Origin: Candidatus Heimdallarchaeota archaeon
GTDB lineage: Archaea > Asgardarchaeota > Heimdallarchaeia > Hodarchaeales > Hodarchaeaceae
Direction: 5' to 3'
DNA length: 64,000 bases
Assembly: GCA_020353515.1 (NCBI GenBank)
Contig: CP070695.1
Span: 2,640,155-2,704,154, forward strand
The position numbers and the translations under genes are program-made. The notes under the pieces are model-generated. The model searched no databases. It saw only the letters and a list, made by a program, of their open reading frames with translations, and was not told the origin of the DNA. Of the stretch, positions 27,819 through 37,069 are shown piece by piece. Position 1 is the stretch's first letter. Each line of letters opens with the position of its first letter.

Positions 27819-27866
27819 CCTTTTAATGGAATTTAAAGGGTTATAAAAAAATGTTTTATTAACTAA

Positions 27867-28355
27867 ATGAGATTTTTTTATATTGAAAAAAATGTGATTA
27901 ACTGTCTATCTTATGTTATAAGAATAGAGGATCTTTCTTTGGAAACCCTAACATCTCTTCAACAATTTGAGCTTGTTTTAATACCTTTTTGTTTTCTGTT
28001 TAGTCAGATTCTAATCCTGATATTCGGATTAAATTTCCTTGGTAATGAAACTTGGGTAATGATGGGCATTCCAGTACTGTTAGGCTCTATAATCAGTTTT
28101 ATATTCGGATATTTTTTAAATCACAAGAAATTAATTCAAGAATTTAAACAACTAGAGAAGCTATTTCGTATTTTGGTGTTAGCTGGAGGTGGAGCTTTAA
28201 TCCCACTATTGATAGCTCAAAATTTTCATTTTATGAACGTTTTTTTGATCTTTTTTATTCTATCACTCATTTTCTCAACATTAGGTGGAACAATGACAAT
28301 TTCGTGTATCCTTCTGGTCTGGCATTTTCGACTTATTCAGAAACCTTCAGAATGA
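27867..28355 (+). CDS. four-helix membrane protein of unknown function
   Basis: The 162 residues hold four hydrophobic segments, around 34-55, 64-86, 99-118 and 124-150. They are separated by short charged turns such as NHKKLIQEFKQLEK. There is no recognised family. An in-frame later start near the first helix is possible because the first 30 residues are unremarkable. The 3' end overlaps the convergent acyl-CoA synthetase gene by 23 nt. Confidence 0.55.
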   Translation: MRFFYIEKNVINCLSYVIRIEDLSLETLTSLQQFELVLIPFCFLFSQILILIFGLNFLGNETWVMMGIPVLLGSIISFIFGYFLNHKKLIQEFKQLEKLFRILVLAGGGALIPLLIAQNFHFMNVFLIFFILSLIFSTLGGTMTISCILLVWHFRLIQKPSE

Positions 28356-29034
28356 TTCGTGCGTCCACTACAGACACTCCATCCTCAGTAGCAAAGACTG
28401 GATTTAAATCCAGTTCTTCGATCTCTGGATGATGATCAACAAAAGTAGATGTTTTTATCAGTAAATCAACAAGTGCTTTTTTATTTATAGGAGGCTGTCC
28501 TCTGATTCCATCCAGTATTTTTGCTGCTTTAATCTCAGAAAGCATTTCTGTGGCGTCTTCACGTTCAATAGGGATTAATCGAAAAACAACATCCTTTAGA
28601 ACCTCGACATAAATCCCACCAAGGCCAAACGCCAAGATTGGCCCGAACATCTGATCTACTGTTGAACCCACAAGGAGTTCGATACCTGATTGCATTTTTT
28701 CTATGATGTATCCTTCGATTTTTGCATTGGGAACTTTTTGGGAGATTCTCTGTTGCATTTGCTCAAATCTTTCCTTGAGTTCGGTAGTACTTCTGATTTC
28801 AGTGACCACTCCTCCAACATCTGATTTATGAATTATATCATGAGAACTAACTTTGAGTACAACTGGGAATCCAATCTTCTCAGCTTCAGTTATAACTTCA
28901 TTTAGGTCGGTTCCAAAACCTGTTGGATTTATTGGGAAATTCTCTTGTAATAATATTTTTTTAGATTCCTGTACGGTGAGAACTTTCTTTTTTTGCTGTA
29001 TTGCCTTCTCCAAGAATTGTCGAGTCTCAGACAC
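28333..29034 (-). CDS. acdB: ADP-forming acetyl/acyl-CoA synthetase beta subunit (ATP-grasp)
   Basis: This is the beta subunit of the archaeal ADP-forming acyl-CoA synthetase, which makes ATP from acyl-CoA. The ATP-grasp features are FPVVLKVSSHDIIHKSDVGG (55-74), EGYIIEKMQSGIELLVG, FGPILAFGLGGIYVE and LDLNPVFATEDG. It is 233 aa, the length of separate beta subunits. No alpha subunit lies nearby, so it must be encoded elsewhere. Confidence 0.92.
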   Translation of the reverse strand: MSETRQFLEKAIQQKKKVLTVQESKKILLQENFPINPTGFGTDLNEVITEAEKIGFPVVLKVSSHDIIHKSDVGGVVTEIRSTTELKERFEQMQQRISQKVPNAKIEGYIIEKMQSGIELLVGSTVDQMFGPILAFGLGGIYVEVLKDVVFRLIPIEREDATEMLSEIKAAKILDGIRGQPPINKKALVDLLIKTSTFVDHHPEIEELDLNPVFATEDGVSVVDARIILKVSE

Positions 29035-29141
29035 CCTTTTCTCATCTCTTTCTCATTATTTTTCTCGTAATAGGCCTTTTTTTTCTCTTATTTAAGGAAA
29101 AAATACTTAGTTTAACAACGTTTTGAAATTGAATAATCTAA

Positions 29142-30035
29142 TTATAGAGACTTAATTTCAATTTTTTTTACACCATTAATATGTAAACTATCTTTACTTT
29201 CGCCTAGTAAAATTGTTGCGAATTCCATTCCATCTCCTAATAAGTCACAGCAATCAGAAACAATTGCATAAATTGCTGCTTGGGTTCCTAAACTACGAAC
29301 ACCAGCTAGAATGAGAATCCAAAAATCGATTGCCTCGGGATTCTGAAACAAAGCTACCATCCCATGAGCAGGATGAGAAAAATCTTTAGAATTACTCCTG
29401 ATACTATTTTCGCTAAAATACATATCAAATTTAGATTTGAGAATTTCATTATAGTGAGCTGTTAGAGTATTGGTGATATGTCCTCCTATTAATATCAAAT
29501 TAGTTTTTTTATTACGCATCACTTTGTTATAAAGCAAATCTGTAGTGACATAATTAGGCACAAAACCTTTCTGTTTTGAAAGGTGATTTCCTAAATACCA
29601 ACATAACTCCCCTGTGAGAAATCCGTCACGAGAAATAGCATCATACCGCCCATGTGGTTCTGCACTCCCAACAACGATTTTGCCAATGAATCTCCCGTTT
29701 TTACAAAAAGCTCTTGAGATGACCTTGTTAAACGCGGTTTCCTCATTAGTTACTCCATACTTTGCTAAAGATAATACGAATTGATTTGCTACGGGTTTGA
29801 ACAGTTTAGCTCGTCCACGTTTTATCGGTTTAATGCCAATAGGTACGAGTAAACCAGCATCTCGTAATTTAGTTAAATGATAATGGACTTTTTGCTCAGA
29901 TAAATTTAGTTTTTTTGCAATACTTTTCGCATAAAGGGCATCATCACTTGATAGATGCTGCATGATCTCCCATCGGATATCATGAGCCAAAATCTGCGCT
30001 TTCTTAGGTGAGATTTCATATGTGTTCTGTACCAA
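29142..30035 (-). CDS. ArsR-type HTH protein with S-layer-like C-terminal domain
   Basis: Residues 10-85 are a winged helix of the ArsR type (HDIRWEIMQHLSSDDALYAK, then KKLNLSEQKVHYHLTKLRDA). The following 200 residues resemble the C-terminal domain seen in archaeal S-layer proteins and some regulators, with NLILIGGHITNTLTAHYN and WILILAGVRSLGTQAAIYAI as the clearest parts. A DNA-bound sensor is the likely role. It is 297 aa and stands alone. The regulated genes are unknown. Confidence 0.7.
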   Translation of the reverse strand: MVQNTYEISPKKAQILAHDIRWEIMQHLSSDDALYAKSIAKKLNLSEQKVHYHLTKLRDAGLLVPIGIKPIKRGRAKLFKPVANQFVLSLAKYGVTNEETAFNKVISRAFCKNGRFIGKIVVGSAEPHGRYDAISRDGFLTGELCWYLGNHLSKQKGFVPNYVTTDLLYNKVMRNKKTNLILIGGHITNTLTAHYNEILKSKFDMYFSENSIRSNSKDFSHPAHGMVALFQNPEAIDFWILILAGVRSLGTQAAIYAIVSDCCDLLGDGMEFATILLGESKDSLHINGVKKIEIKSL

Positions 30036-30378
30036 CTATATAACATCCCCTCGAAAGATATCTGAAGGCTTTTGGATTATTGTGATCCTTTTTATTCTTA
30101 CTGATCACATCATAACTAGATCAGTGAATTAGCAATATCAGTTCTGTCGTCTTCTTCTTGGATTTAAAATGGTTTGTGAAAAAAGAAAGGTAGAATAATC
30201 TTTTCAGGCTGTTCTAGAGTTCTTTTATTCGTCTTTTAGTAAAGTTAATTCTCTTTAACTTCAAGAAAAGTAAAAGCTAAAACATTTAAATTCTTACAAA
30301 GGTAAGTAATATGCTTTTACTGTTCTCTTCATTGGCATTCGTGTTATTCAAACTTAATTCAGGGTTGAAGCTAAGAAA
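30036..30378. other. 343-nt divergent intergenic region upstream of glmS
   Basis: This lies between the ArsR/S-layer-like regulator and glmS. An ATTTAAAT run at about 30293 is a possible TATA element for glmS, leaving a leader of roughly 55-60 nt. No small gene is evident. I looked for a glmS ribozyme-like element and saw none, and none is expected in archaea. Confidence 0.35.
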
Positions 30379-32205
30379 ATGTGCGGAATCATTGCAATAA
30401 CTACTAGTTCAAAAACTAATGTTTCTAAGATGATCACTGATAGTTTAAAAAAACTTGAGTATCGCGGTTATGATAGCGTGGGAGTTGCTACCATAAATAA
30501 CGGGAAAATTGAAATCTTAAAAGATATTGGAATGATTGATAAAGTCAATAAGAGATTATCTTTGGAGAATCTTCGAGGAACTATCGGGATCGGCCACACT
30601 CGATGGGCTACTCACGGTGCGATTAACCAAGAAAACGCTCATCCACATTCAGATTGCAAGGGGAACATAATAGTTGTTCATAATGGGATAATTGAAAACT
30701 ATCTTGACCTGAAGAAAACCCTCAAAGAAAAGGGGCATTTTTTTTCATCAGAAACTGATTCAGAGGTTATTGCTCATCTTATGGAGGAAGAACTAAAACA
30801 AGATAATCCAAACTCATCAAAGATTAACGCATTCAAGAGAGTAATAAATAAAATAGAAGGAACTTATGCGATTACATTAATACACTCCAAAGATCCTGAA
30901 ACGATCTTTTTAGCCCGAAAAGATAGTCCTTTAGTTATTGGAGTTCGGGAGGATACGAAATTTGCTGCGAGTGATATCCCTGCGTTTTTAGAGTATACAA
31001 AACAAGTTATTGTTCTTAAAAATGGTGAAATTGCCACACTAACCCCTCAAGCTGTCTATATTGAAAAAAATGGCTTTAGGGTACAACCTAAACCTGTCAT
31101 TATCTCTTGGACAGCCGAAAGCGCACAAAAAAGTGGTTATCCCCATTTTATGTTGAAAGAAATTCATGAACAGCCAATTGCTCTTAAAAACACTTTGAAT
31201 ATTGACCCCCGTGTTATTGAGAAAGCCTCTAATAAAATTTTAGAAGCAGAACGAATTATTTTTTTGGCTTGTGGTACAAGTTACCATGCAGGATTATCTG
31301 GTTATCACCAGTTTCAACGTATTCTCAAAAAAAGACCTTTGTACAAAGTAATCGCTTCTGAATACGAAACATACTCACATCTAATTGATGAAGATACTTT
31401 AATCATTGCTGTCAGTCAATCTGGTGAAACATTAGATGTTATGAAAGGACTAGGGGCAGCTCGCAAAACTAGGGCTTCGATTATTTCAGTAGCCAATGTT
31501 ATTGATTCTTCTATTCCCCGATTGAGTCAGATCGCTCTTTATACTAAAGCAGGCCCAGAAATTGGTGTTGCTGCAACCAAAACTCATACTGCACAGGTTG
31601 CTCTCCTAGCACGATTAGCTCTTCAGATAGAACATGATGTCGGTCTTCTTAACACAACTGAGTTCAATGAAAATCTTGGTACTCTTGTTACAGAAGCACC
31701 TCAAATAACTCGTACAATTATCAATCAAAATGAATTCAAAGCAAAGGAATTAGCAGCAAAGATATCTAATCAAAATCATGCTTATTTTCTTGCCAGGGGA
31801 TATAATCTGCCCATTGCATTAGAAGGGGCATTGAAACTCAAAGAAATTTCATACATTCATGCTGAAGCATTTCCTGCAGGTGAAAGTAAACATGGACCTA
31901 TCGCAATTGTAGAACCAGATTTTCCAGTTGTTATAATTTCTCCAAATGATTGGACCGCAAAAAAGATGTTGAGCAGCACTGAAGAAATGCGTGCTCGAGG
32001 CGCATATATCATTTCAGTCACAGAAGAAGGTCATAATATTATCGAACGATCTGATTATCCATTTATTCTACCTACATCTCTTTCTTTACTCAGACCGATA
32101 ACTCATATCTTGCCTTTGCAAATGTTAGCCTATTATGCTGCAGTTAAAAGGGGTTTTGATCCTGATAAACCAAAAAATTTGGCTAAAACAGTGACAGTTG
32201 AATAA
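30379..32205 (+). CDS. glmS: glutamine-fructose-6-phosphate aminotransferase (isomerizing)
   Basis: This enzyme makes glucosamine-6-phosphate from fructose-6-phosphate and glutamine, the entry to UDP-GlcNAc for glycans and S-layer glycosylation. The mature N-terminus after Met1 is Cys2 (CGIIAI), the Ntn glutaminase nucleophile. GIGHTRWATHGAINQENAHP follows. Two SIS domains carry ACGTSYHAGLSG, AVSQSGETLDV and EAFPAGESKHGPIAI. It ends with the usual DPDKPKNLAKTVTVE. It is 608 aa, full length. Confidence 0.98.
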   Translation: MCGIIAITTSSKTNVSKMITDSLKKLEYRGYDSVGVATINNGKIEILKDIGMIDKVNKRLSLENLRGTIGIGHTRWATHGAINQENAHPHSDCKGNIIVVHNGIIENYLDLKKTLKEKGHFFSSETDSEVIAHLMEEELKQDNPNSSKINAFKRVINKIEGTYAITLIHSKDPETIFLARKDSPLVIGVREDTKFAASDIPAFLEYTKQVIVLKNGEIATLTPQAVYIEKNGFRVQPKPVIISWTAESAQKSGYPHFMLKEIHEQPIALKNTLNIDPRVIEKASNKILEAERIIFLACGTSYHAGLSGYHQFQRILKKRPLYKVIASEYETYSHLIDEDTLIIAVSQSGETLDVMKGLGAARKTRASIISVANVIDSSIPRLSQIALYTKAGPEIGVAATKTHTAQVALLARLALQIEHDVGLLNTTEFNENLGTLVTEAPQITRTIINQNEFKAKELAAKISNQNHAYFLARGYNLPIALEGALKLKEISYIHAEAFPAGESKHGPIAIVEPDFPVVIISPNDWTAKKMLSSTEEMRARGAYIISVTEEGHNIIERSDYPFILPTSLSLLRPITHILPLQMLAYYAAVKRGFDPDKPKNLAKTVTVE

Positions 32206-32231
32206 AAGGGGAAAGTGACGACACTCTTCAA

Positions 32232-32552
32232 TTATACTTTAATTTCATAGGCATTAGATTGTTTTTCTTCTTCCTCCTCATCTACCGATATTCGATAAAA
32301 TTTATTTTCATTACCTACCTGTACACAGATAGCTCCAGGAAGATGATGTCGTGGATCTAATTTTTCAGAGAAATCGTGAAAATGTCGGACAATTTCGTCT
32401 CTAGTCTCTGAAACTGCAATTACTCGACTACCATATAACAACACCCACTTCCCCTTGCAAATTGCTTTCCTTAAAAGAGCCTGTATGCTCCAATAAGATT
32501 TTTCCTCTTGAAGATAATGATCTAGGAGTGTCAAACGATTTCTTCCGTACAA
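32232..32552 (-). CDS. hypothetical protein
   Basis: A 106-residue soluble protein without a recognised family. It has a basic helical first half, a GKWVLLYGSRVIAVSETRDE segment resembling a small strand-turn-strand unit, a CVQVG strand near residue 78, and an acidic stretch VDEEEEEKQ near the end. The start is a TTG at 32552, and no better start is in frame. It is convergent with glmS. Confidence 0.5.
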   Translation of the reverse strand: MYGRNRLTLLDHYLQEEKSYWSIQALLRKAICKGKWVLLYGSRVIAVSETRDEIVRHFHDFSEKLDPRHHLPGAICVQVGNENKFYRISVDEEEEEKQSNAYEIKV

Positions 32553-32778
32553 TTGATGACAATTGCATAGGCTGGAAAAAAATCATGTGACTACAAGATT
32601 AACTATTAAAAAAGCTTATGGTTGGCTATTTTTTCTACTAGAAAAAAGACCTACTATGATCATGAAATAATTTAATAACTACCAATGTGGAAATGAAAAG
32701 CCGAATTACTTTTTATATCTTGTTTTTTTCAGAGTAATTAGCGTTTTAATGTTCTATCCTAATAAATATTAAAAGAAA

Positions 32779-33327
32779 TTAAATTGGTTCGAAAAGAATC
32801 CAAAAATGAAGAGCTAAACCTAAAAATAAGCTCATTAGAATTAAACGAATTGCAGAGCCAAAGATCCGCTCACGAATTGTCCGTTCTTTACTAGTTTCCA
32901 CAAAGAATATCAGCCACAAGGTTGATAAAATTCCTAATACTGAAAAAATCAATGCGAGAGGATAATAAAGATTCTCATCAAAGTAGACAAGATTTCCAAA
33001 GAAATTTATATTTGGTTTCCAAGGAGGAAACTCCTCTGTTTCTGTTACATTTGTCCCCTCTGTTTCTTCGGCTGATGTTTGAGTTGGCGTTTCTGCTGTT
33101 GTATTTGTATCATCTTGTGCAATTACTCTTGGTACCTTGATTTTTATTGGTGAAATTTCTAGTTTAGATTTGTCTTCCTCTATATCTACCTGTGATATAT
33201 CCATTATCGAATTTTGAGAAGTGAAAACTATTGAGATCGAGATGACATTACTGAGGATAATCATTGAAATAATGGTGATAATTAGGCATTGGTTAAGTTT
33301 AGGGGACATTATTTTTCCTTTCTCCAA
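32779..33327 (-). CDS. secreted-face membrane protein of unknown function
   Basis: Residues 12-33 form an N-terminal hydrophobic segment (signal anchor). A Thr/Glu-rich hydrophilic stretch (TTAETPTQTSAEETEGTNVT) then faces the outside, and two helices (about 118-143 and 155-178) close the protein. An ATG three codons downstream of the annotated start is an alternative. The Thr-rich part could be glycosylated. No family is recognised. Confidence 0.6.
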   Translation of the reverse strand: MEKGKIMSPKLNQCLIITIISMIILSNVISISIVFTSQNSIMDISQVDIEEDKSKLEISPIKIKVPRVIAQDDTNTTAETPTQTSAEETEGTNVTETEEFPPWKPNINFFGNLVYFDENLYYPLALIFSVLGILSTLWLIFFVETSKERTIRERIFGSAIRLILMSLFLGLALHFWILFEPI

Positions 33328-33529
33328 GGATAGGGCTTAAATTGAAGCCTTTTTAATCGAATTTGGCTTAAAAAGGGATCTTTAAAAAACGTTCCTTTAA
33401 AACAAGTTTCTTAGTCTTTTTTGAAAGGTTTCATTCAGAATAGTCTGAACTATCAAAAAGAATATAGTTAGAGTAAAAAAAGGATTTTTCAGCTCTACTG
33501 GAATTGTAGAGAAACCATTTGGAATTAAA

Positions 33530-33623
33530 GCGCTGATGGTCTAGTCTGGTCTAGGACTCCAGCCTTCCATTCTCATTGAAGAGAAGATAGCTGGCTACCC
33601 GGGTTCAAATCCCGGTCGGCGCA
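33530..33623 (+). tRNA. tRNA-Gly(UCC) with 37/38 intron
   Basis: The acceptor GCGCTGA pairs with TCGGCGC (one G-T), and the T-arm is CCGGG-TTCAAAT-CCCGG. The anticodon stem CCAGC/GCTGG encloses CTTCCA plus a 19-nt insertion (33570-33588) whose ends TTCTC and GAGAA pair. Removing it leaves 75 nt with anticodon TCC. CCA is not encoded. Confidence 0.9.
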
Positions 33624-33643
33624 TTTTTTCTTTGTTATTAGCT

Positions 33644-34885
33644 TCATGAAGGGATATACCGTAAAATTGCACAAATCCCTCCAAAATTTTGTATTTGGCG
33701 TCCTTCTTCTGTTTGGGGATTGATTATTTCGATTGTGGCACCTGTTTTTTCGGCCATATCCCCCAAATCCATAATGAGGTCTTTTTGTTTAATTTCCCAC
33801 TTAATTACATTACACTGAGAACACTGTTGTTTTTGTAGCACAGATATATAATTTTCTACTTCATCTGGTTTTACTGTTTTCTCTTCTTTATAACCACAAT
33901 TCTGACATTCAGCTTCTATTCGTATTAAATCTATCCCTTTTGAGACTAACAAGATTTCAACAGCTCCCATCTGAAGGTTCTTTCGAACTTCCTTTTCTCC
34001 ATAATTGGCTTTTCCTACTGTTAATGCATCTAGGAATTGTTGAACCAGTCGTTTTTCCTCTATTAAGACAACTCCTTCTAAAATATCTTCGATTTCTGCA
34101 ACCAATTCATTTATTCCGCTCCTGTCTCCTCCATATCCTAAATCTTTAATTCCAACTACTTTAGCCTTTAAACGATTGTCGAAATATTCAACGACTTGAT
34201 CCTTTATTTGACCAGGTCCGCCAAGAATTACACCCTTTAATTCAATACGGTCATCTTCGATAAAGAACTGTTTCATATCGTCAGCAACACGTTTTAGAAA
34301 CCGTGCAACAACCTCTTCCCGCAATCTAGCAAAACGAACACTGCTCTGGCCTCCTTTCCGATGCTTTTTTGCTGCACCGCTTCGTGTGCTTTTCACAATC
34401 TCGATTTGATCCCCTTTCAATGTTGCTATTGTTGCTTTTGCACTATCGATAGCTAATAAAGCGTAGGTATCTTTCTCAACCAAACGATCAACTAGATACT
34501 CCACATGGAAGCGATTATCACAAACATATAGTTTACGTGATATCGGTTGTGGGGGTTCAAAAACATAGGATTCAATTTTATAATCTTTATGACCAGAATC
34601 CGCGGTTGCACCTGCAAATATTGCTATACCTGATTCTGGTGATTTATGACCGTAAAGCTTCAGCTTTCCAATTACATTGCGTAAAGCTGAAACAACATTT
34701 TTTTGTGTGAACTTACTTCGAATATTTGTGGCAGTACCTACCTCATCAGTTAATTCTTGAACAAAATCAGCAATTGCTCGGTCGGGAGGTACATATAAAG
34801 ATATTAAACAAGTGCTGCCATCAGGAGATTCCTTGTTCTGCAAGTCAGTGAGCATTCTTTCGAGTTTGTACTGTTCATAGCTCAT
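33644..34885 (-). CDS. prf1: peptide chain release factor aRF1
   Basis: This factor reads all three stop codons and releases the nascent chain. The GGQ loop is in HRKGGQSSVRFARLRE (about 176-191). The codon-reading motif is NIRSKFTQKNV (about 54-64), with Arg in place of the almost universal Lys of NIKS. The C-terminal mini-domain has a zinc site formed by CQNCGYKEE and CSQC. It is 413 aa, the normal length. The 3' end lies 20 nt from the tRNA-Gly gene. Confidence 0.96.
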   Translation of the reverse strand: MSYEQYKLERMLTDLQNKESPDGSTCLISLYVPPDRAIADFVQELTDEVGTATNIRSKFTQKNVVSALRNVIGKLKLYGHKSPESGIAIFAGATADSGHKDYKIESYVFEPPQPISRKLYVCDNRFHVEYLVDRLVEKDTYALLAIDSAKATIATLKGDQIEIVKSTRSGAAKKHRKGGQSSVRFARLREEVVARFLKRVADDMKQFFIEDDRIELKGVILGGPGQIKDQVVEYFDNRLKAKVVGIKDLGYGGDRSGINELVAEIEDILEGVVLIEEKRLVQQFLDALTVGKANYGEKEVRKNLQMGAVEILLVSKGIDLIRIEAECQNCGYKEEKTVKPDEVENYISVLQKQQCSQCNVIKWEIKQKDLIMDLGDMAEKTGATIEIINPQTEEGRQIQNFGGICAILRYIPS

Positions 34886-34960
34886 TCCAAATCACACATG
34901 ATAATCTCGACAAAATTCCTCTGCAATTTATGATTTAAGTAATGTATAAAAAAACCTTAG

Positions 34961-35965
34961 TCAGGTTTGTATAATAGCTCGATATCTAGGATAATTCTTA
35001 ACAAATTCATTTATTGTAAATTGATTCCAGTCACAGATTGGGGAATATTCGACGAAATCTATACAGAGAAGAGCAGCGGAATTTTTATGACATAGATACA
35101 TTATTTTTTCCAGGGTAATCAATATCTCTGTAGTTTGTTTTTGTAAACTCTCCTTCTTTTCTTGCGTAAAAGTTTCTAAATTGGAGAAAAAACCCAATGA
35201 TTTTCCTAGAAGAAGAGGTGTTTTGAATTTTCTCTCTTCTTTTTTTTCAGCGAGTATCTGTTCTATAGTCATAGAATGGCCGATAATCTTGTTTCTATGC
35301 CAATAATTCGAGTAACCTAAAAAATCTCCTTGAGAAAGTTGATAATAATCCAAATCGATACTTAAATATATTTTTTTACCTTTCAACCAAGTATTGAGGT
35401 CACGGTTTAAACTCACATCACTAAAATCTGGCTTAATGAATGGAAAAAGACTGGAAGCCTCTTCATAATCTTGACTAGTATCAGCCCATCCTCCAAATAC
35501 AGAGGTAATGCTTGCTAGTTCCTTAGTAATCCATGCTCCATGTGGTTTTTGAGAATTGGATAAATCCAGGTGAGCATCAAGAGTAATAATGCCAAAATCA
35601 TCACCATGTTGTTGCCAGTAATCCTCAGCAATTAACCTGGAAGGTGCATGAGAAGTTGCAATGTTTATCATACGGCGTTTATCTTCCCATAAAAATGTGG
35701 ATATATCGTCATATCTTCTCGTGCCCAATATATTTTCATGGAAAGACCCCTTGACAAGATTTGGAAATTTTTGTATGAAACATGGATTAATGAGTCCAGA
35801 TAAATCAATATGTGGATACAGTCTTTTTAATTCTTGGATTTTTACCACCGCCCAGTATTCTTCAGGCCAGAATAATGTCATACCATAGGTTTGAGACGGA
35901 ATACATAGTGGAAATGGGCTTATATCTCTTGAATTACACTCAGAAGTAAAAGAATTAATAGTCAT
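34961..35965 (-). CDS. arginase/ureohydrolase-fold protein, divergent
   Basis: Metal-site motifs of the ureohydrolase superfamily are recognisable: ITLDAHLDLS (about 136-145, the DAHxD pattern), YLSIDLDYYQLSQG (the SxDxDxxDP pattern, with the last Asp and Pro changed), and LCIDFVEYSPICD near residue 305 in place of the usual E-x-x-P-x-x-D. HGAWI precedes the substrate loop. It is 334 aa. The altered second motif makes arginase or agmatinase activity uncertain. It is 6 nt upstream of nothing else on its strand except the UMP kinase gene, with which it is likely co-transcribed. Confidence 0.65.
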   Translation of the reverse strand: MTINSFTSECNSRDISPFPLCIPSQTYGMTLFWPEEYWAVVKIQELKRLYPHIDLSGLINPCFIQKFPNLVKGSFHENILGTRRYDDISTFLWEDKRRMINIATSHAPSRLIAEDYWQQHGDDFGIITLDAHLDLSNSQKPHGAWITKELASITSVFGGWADTSQDYEEASSLFPFIKPDFSDVSLNRDLNTWLKGKKIYLSIDLDYYQLSQGDFLGYSNYWHRNKIIGHSMTIEQILAEKKEERKFKTPLLLGKSLGFFSNLETFTQEKKESLQKQTTEILITLEKIMYLCHKNSAALLCIDFVEYSPICDWNQFTINEFVKNYPRYRAIIQT

Positions 35966-35971
35966 TACTTT

Positions 35972-36652
35972 TCATGTATTTTGAATAACTGTTCCAACAT
36001 TCTTTCCTTGGATTGCTTCCTTTATCTTATCTACGTTTTTAGGACAGATTATGATACGCATATTGGTGCGTTCGCAGATCTTAGCAGCAATTAGAGTAAA
36101 TGGCGCATTTGACCCAGCACCTAATGATAATGGAGTGACAATGTCATAGAATTCTTTATAGGTTAATTCTTTGTATTTTTTCGCATCAGGGAATTTATTC
36201 GGATCTTTATCATAAATCCCATCAACATTGGTCACGTTCACAAGAATGGGAGACCCAAATAAATCAGCTAAAATTGCTGCATCCTCATCAGTCTTAATTG
36301 CTGGTAAAAATCCTCCAGATATACCAATTTTTTGAAACTGAAGGTGTTCACTTAATTTTTTCACGGTTGTAGGCAATATTGGAGAACAGTGTCCTTTGAA
36401 ATAATAAGTTAACAACTGGGCATTAAGCCAAGTTGCTGCAATTCCCATATAGTCGCGTTCACCTTCAGTCAATCCTTCAGGAAGTCCTTTGATGTATTGA
36501 CGAGCTACCTTCCCACCACCACATACAATCATGAATTTATGTTGATGTACGAACTCTTTAACTACTATGGAAAAATCTGTAAGGAATTGGGTATCAATTT
36601 CGCCAGGGTTGATGATGCTTCCACCCAAAGATAATGTAATTAGAGATTTCAT
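35972..36652 (-). CDS. pyrH: UMP kinase, archaeal type
   Basis: This amino-acid-kinase-fold enzyme phosphorylates UMP to UDP. The N-terminal glycine loop is LSLGGSIINPGE. The phosphate-binding turn is MIVCGGGKVARQYI. DYMGIAATWLNAQLL, TDEDAAILADLFGSP and NVTNVDGIYDKDPNKFPDA are typical of archaeal UMP kinase. The isopentenyl phosphate kinase signature (the HGGG loop with the following His) is absent, so this is not the missing mevalonate-pathway kinase. It is 226 aa. Confidence 0.93.
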   Translation of the reverse strand: MKSLITLSLGGSIINPGEIDTQFLTDFSIVVKEFVHQHKFMIVCGGGKVARQYIKGLPEGLTEGERDYMGIAATWLNAQLLTYYFKGHCSPILPTTVKKLSEHLQFQKIGISGGFLPAIKTDEDAAILADLFGSPILVNVTNVDGIYDKDPNKFPDAKKYKELTYKEFYDIVTPLSLGAGSNAPFTLIAAKICERTNMRIIICPKNVDKIKEAIQGKNVGTVIQNT

Positions 36653-36825
36653 TCTTCAACTCACCAGAATTTAAAGTGTTTTGTCTCCTTAATTCTCTTT
36701 AGTTTTTTCTCTCCTGATTATGAAAATATCCTAGCTATACTCCCTCAAGAATCTATACTTTTTACTTATTTTTTTCAAGAACTAGGGATTAGGCTTCCAT
36801 CTCTCCCTTAACAAATATGAAAATA

Positions 36826-36984
36826 TGCCGAGGGTGCGATTTGAACGCACGACAACTGGATATCCATCTCACAGATGAACTGGAGACTTCAGTCCAGCGC
36901 TAACGGGATTTGATACCATTATAAAATGGTGATACTCCCGGGATTCTCATTTACTCATTAAAGTAAACTCTAAGCTACCTCGGC
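36826..36984 (-). tRNA. tRNA-Phe(GAA) with three introns, two in the D-loop
   Basis: The acceptor GCCGAGG pairs with CCTCGGC and the T-arm is GTGCG-TTCAAAT-CGCAC. The anticodon stem CTGGA/TCCAG encloses CTGAAG and A after removal of a 25-nt intron (36862-36886, internal helix CATCT/AGATG) at 37/38. The D-arm is also interrupted. My best reading is one intron at 36944-36969 (helix TTTAC/GTAAA) and one at 36902-36934 (helix ACCAT/ATGGT), leaving GCTTAGTCCCGGGAGAGC. With all three removed, the tRNA is exactly 75 nt. The exact D-loop boundaries are uncertain by a few bases. Confidence 0.88.
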
Positions 36985-37069
36985 AAACGTAAATACGAAG
37001 TAATTCAGTCATTGCTAGCAAGTGATAAAAATTTTTACCTGTTTTGTAGTAAAAAATCCAAGATTACTT

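Noticed and set aside
35972-36652. Isopentenyl phosphate kinase completing the mevalonate pathway
   Set aside because: The kinase has the UMP-kinase motifs and lacks the HGGG-His signature of isopentenyl phosphate kinase.
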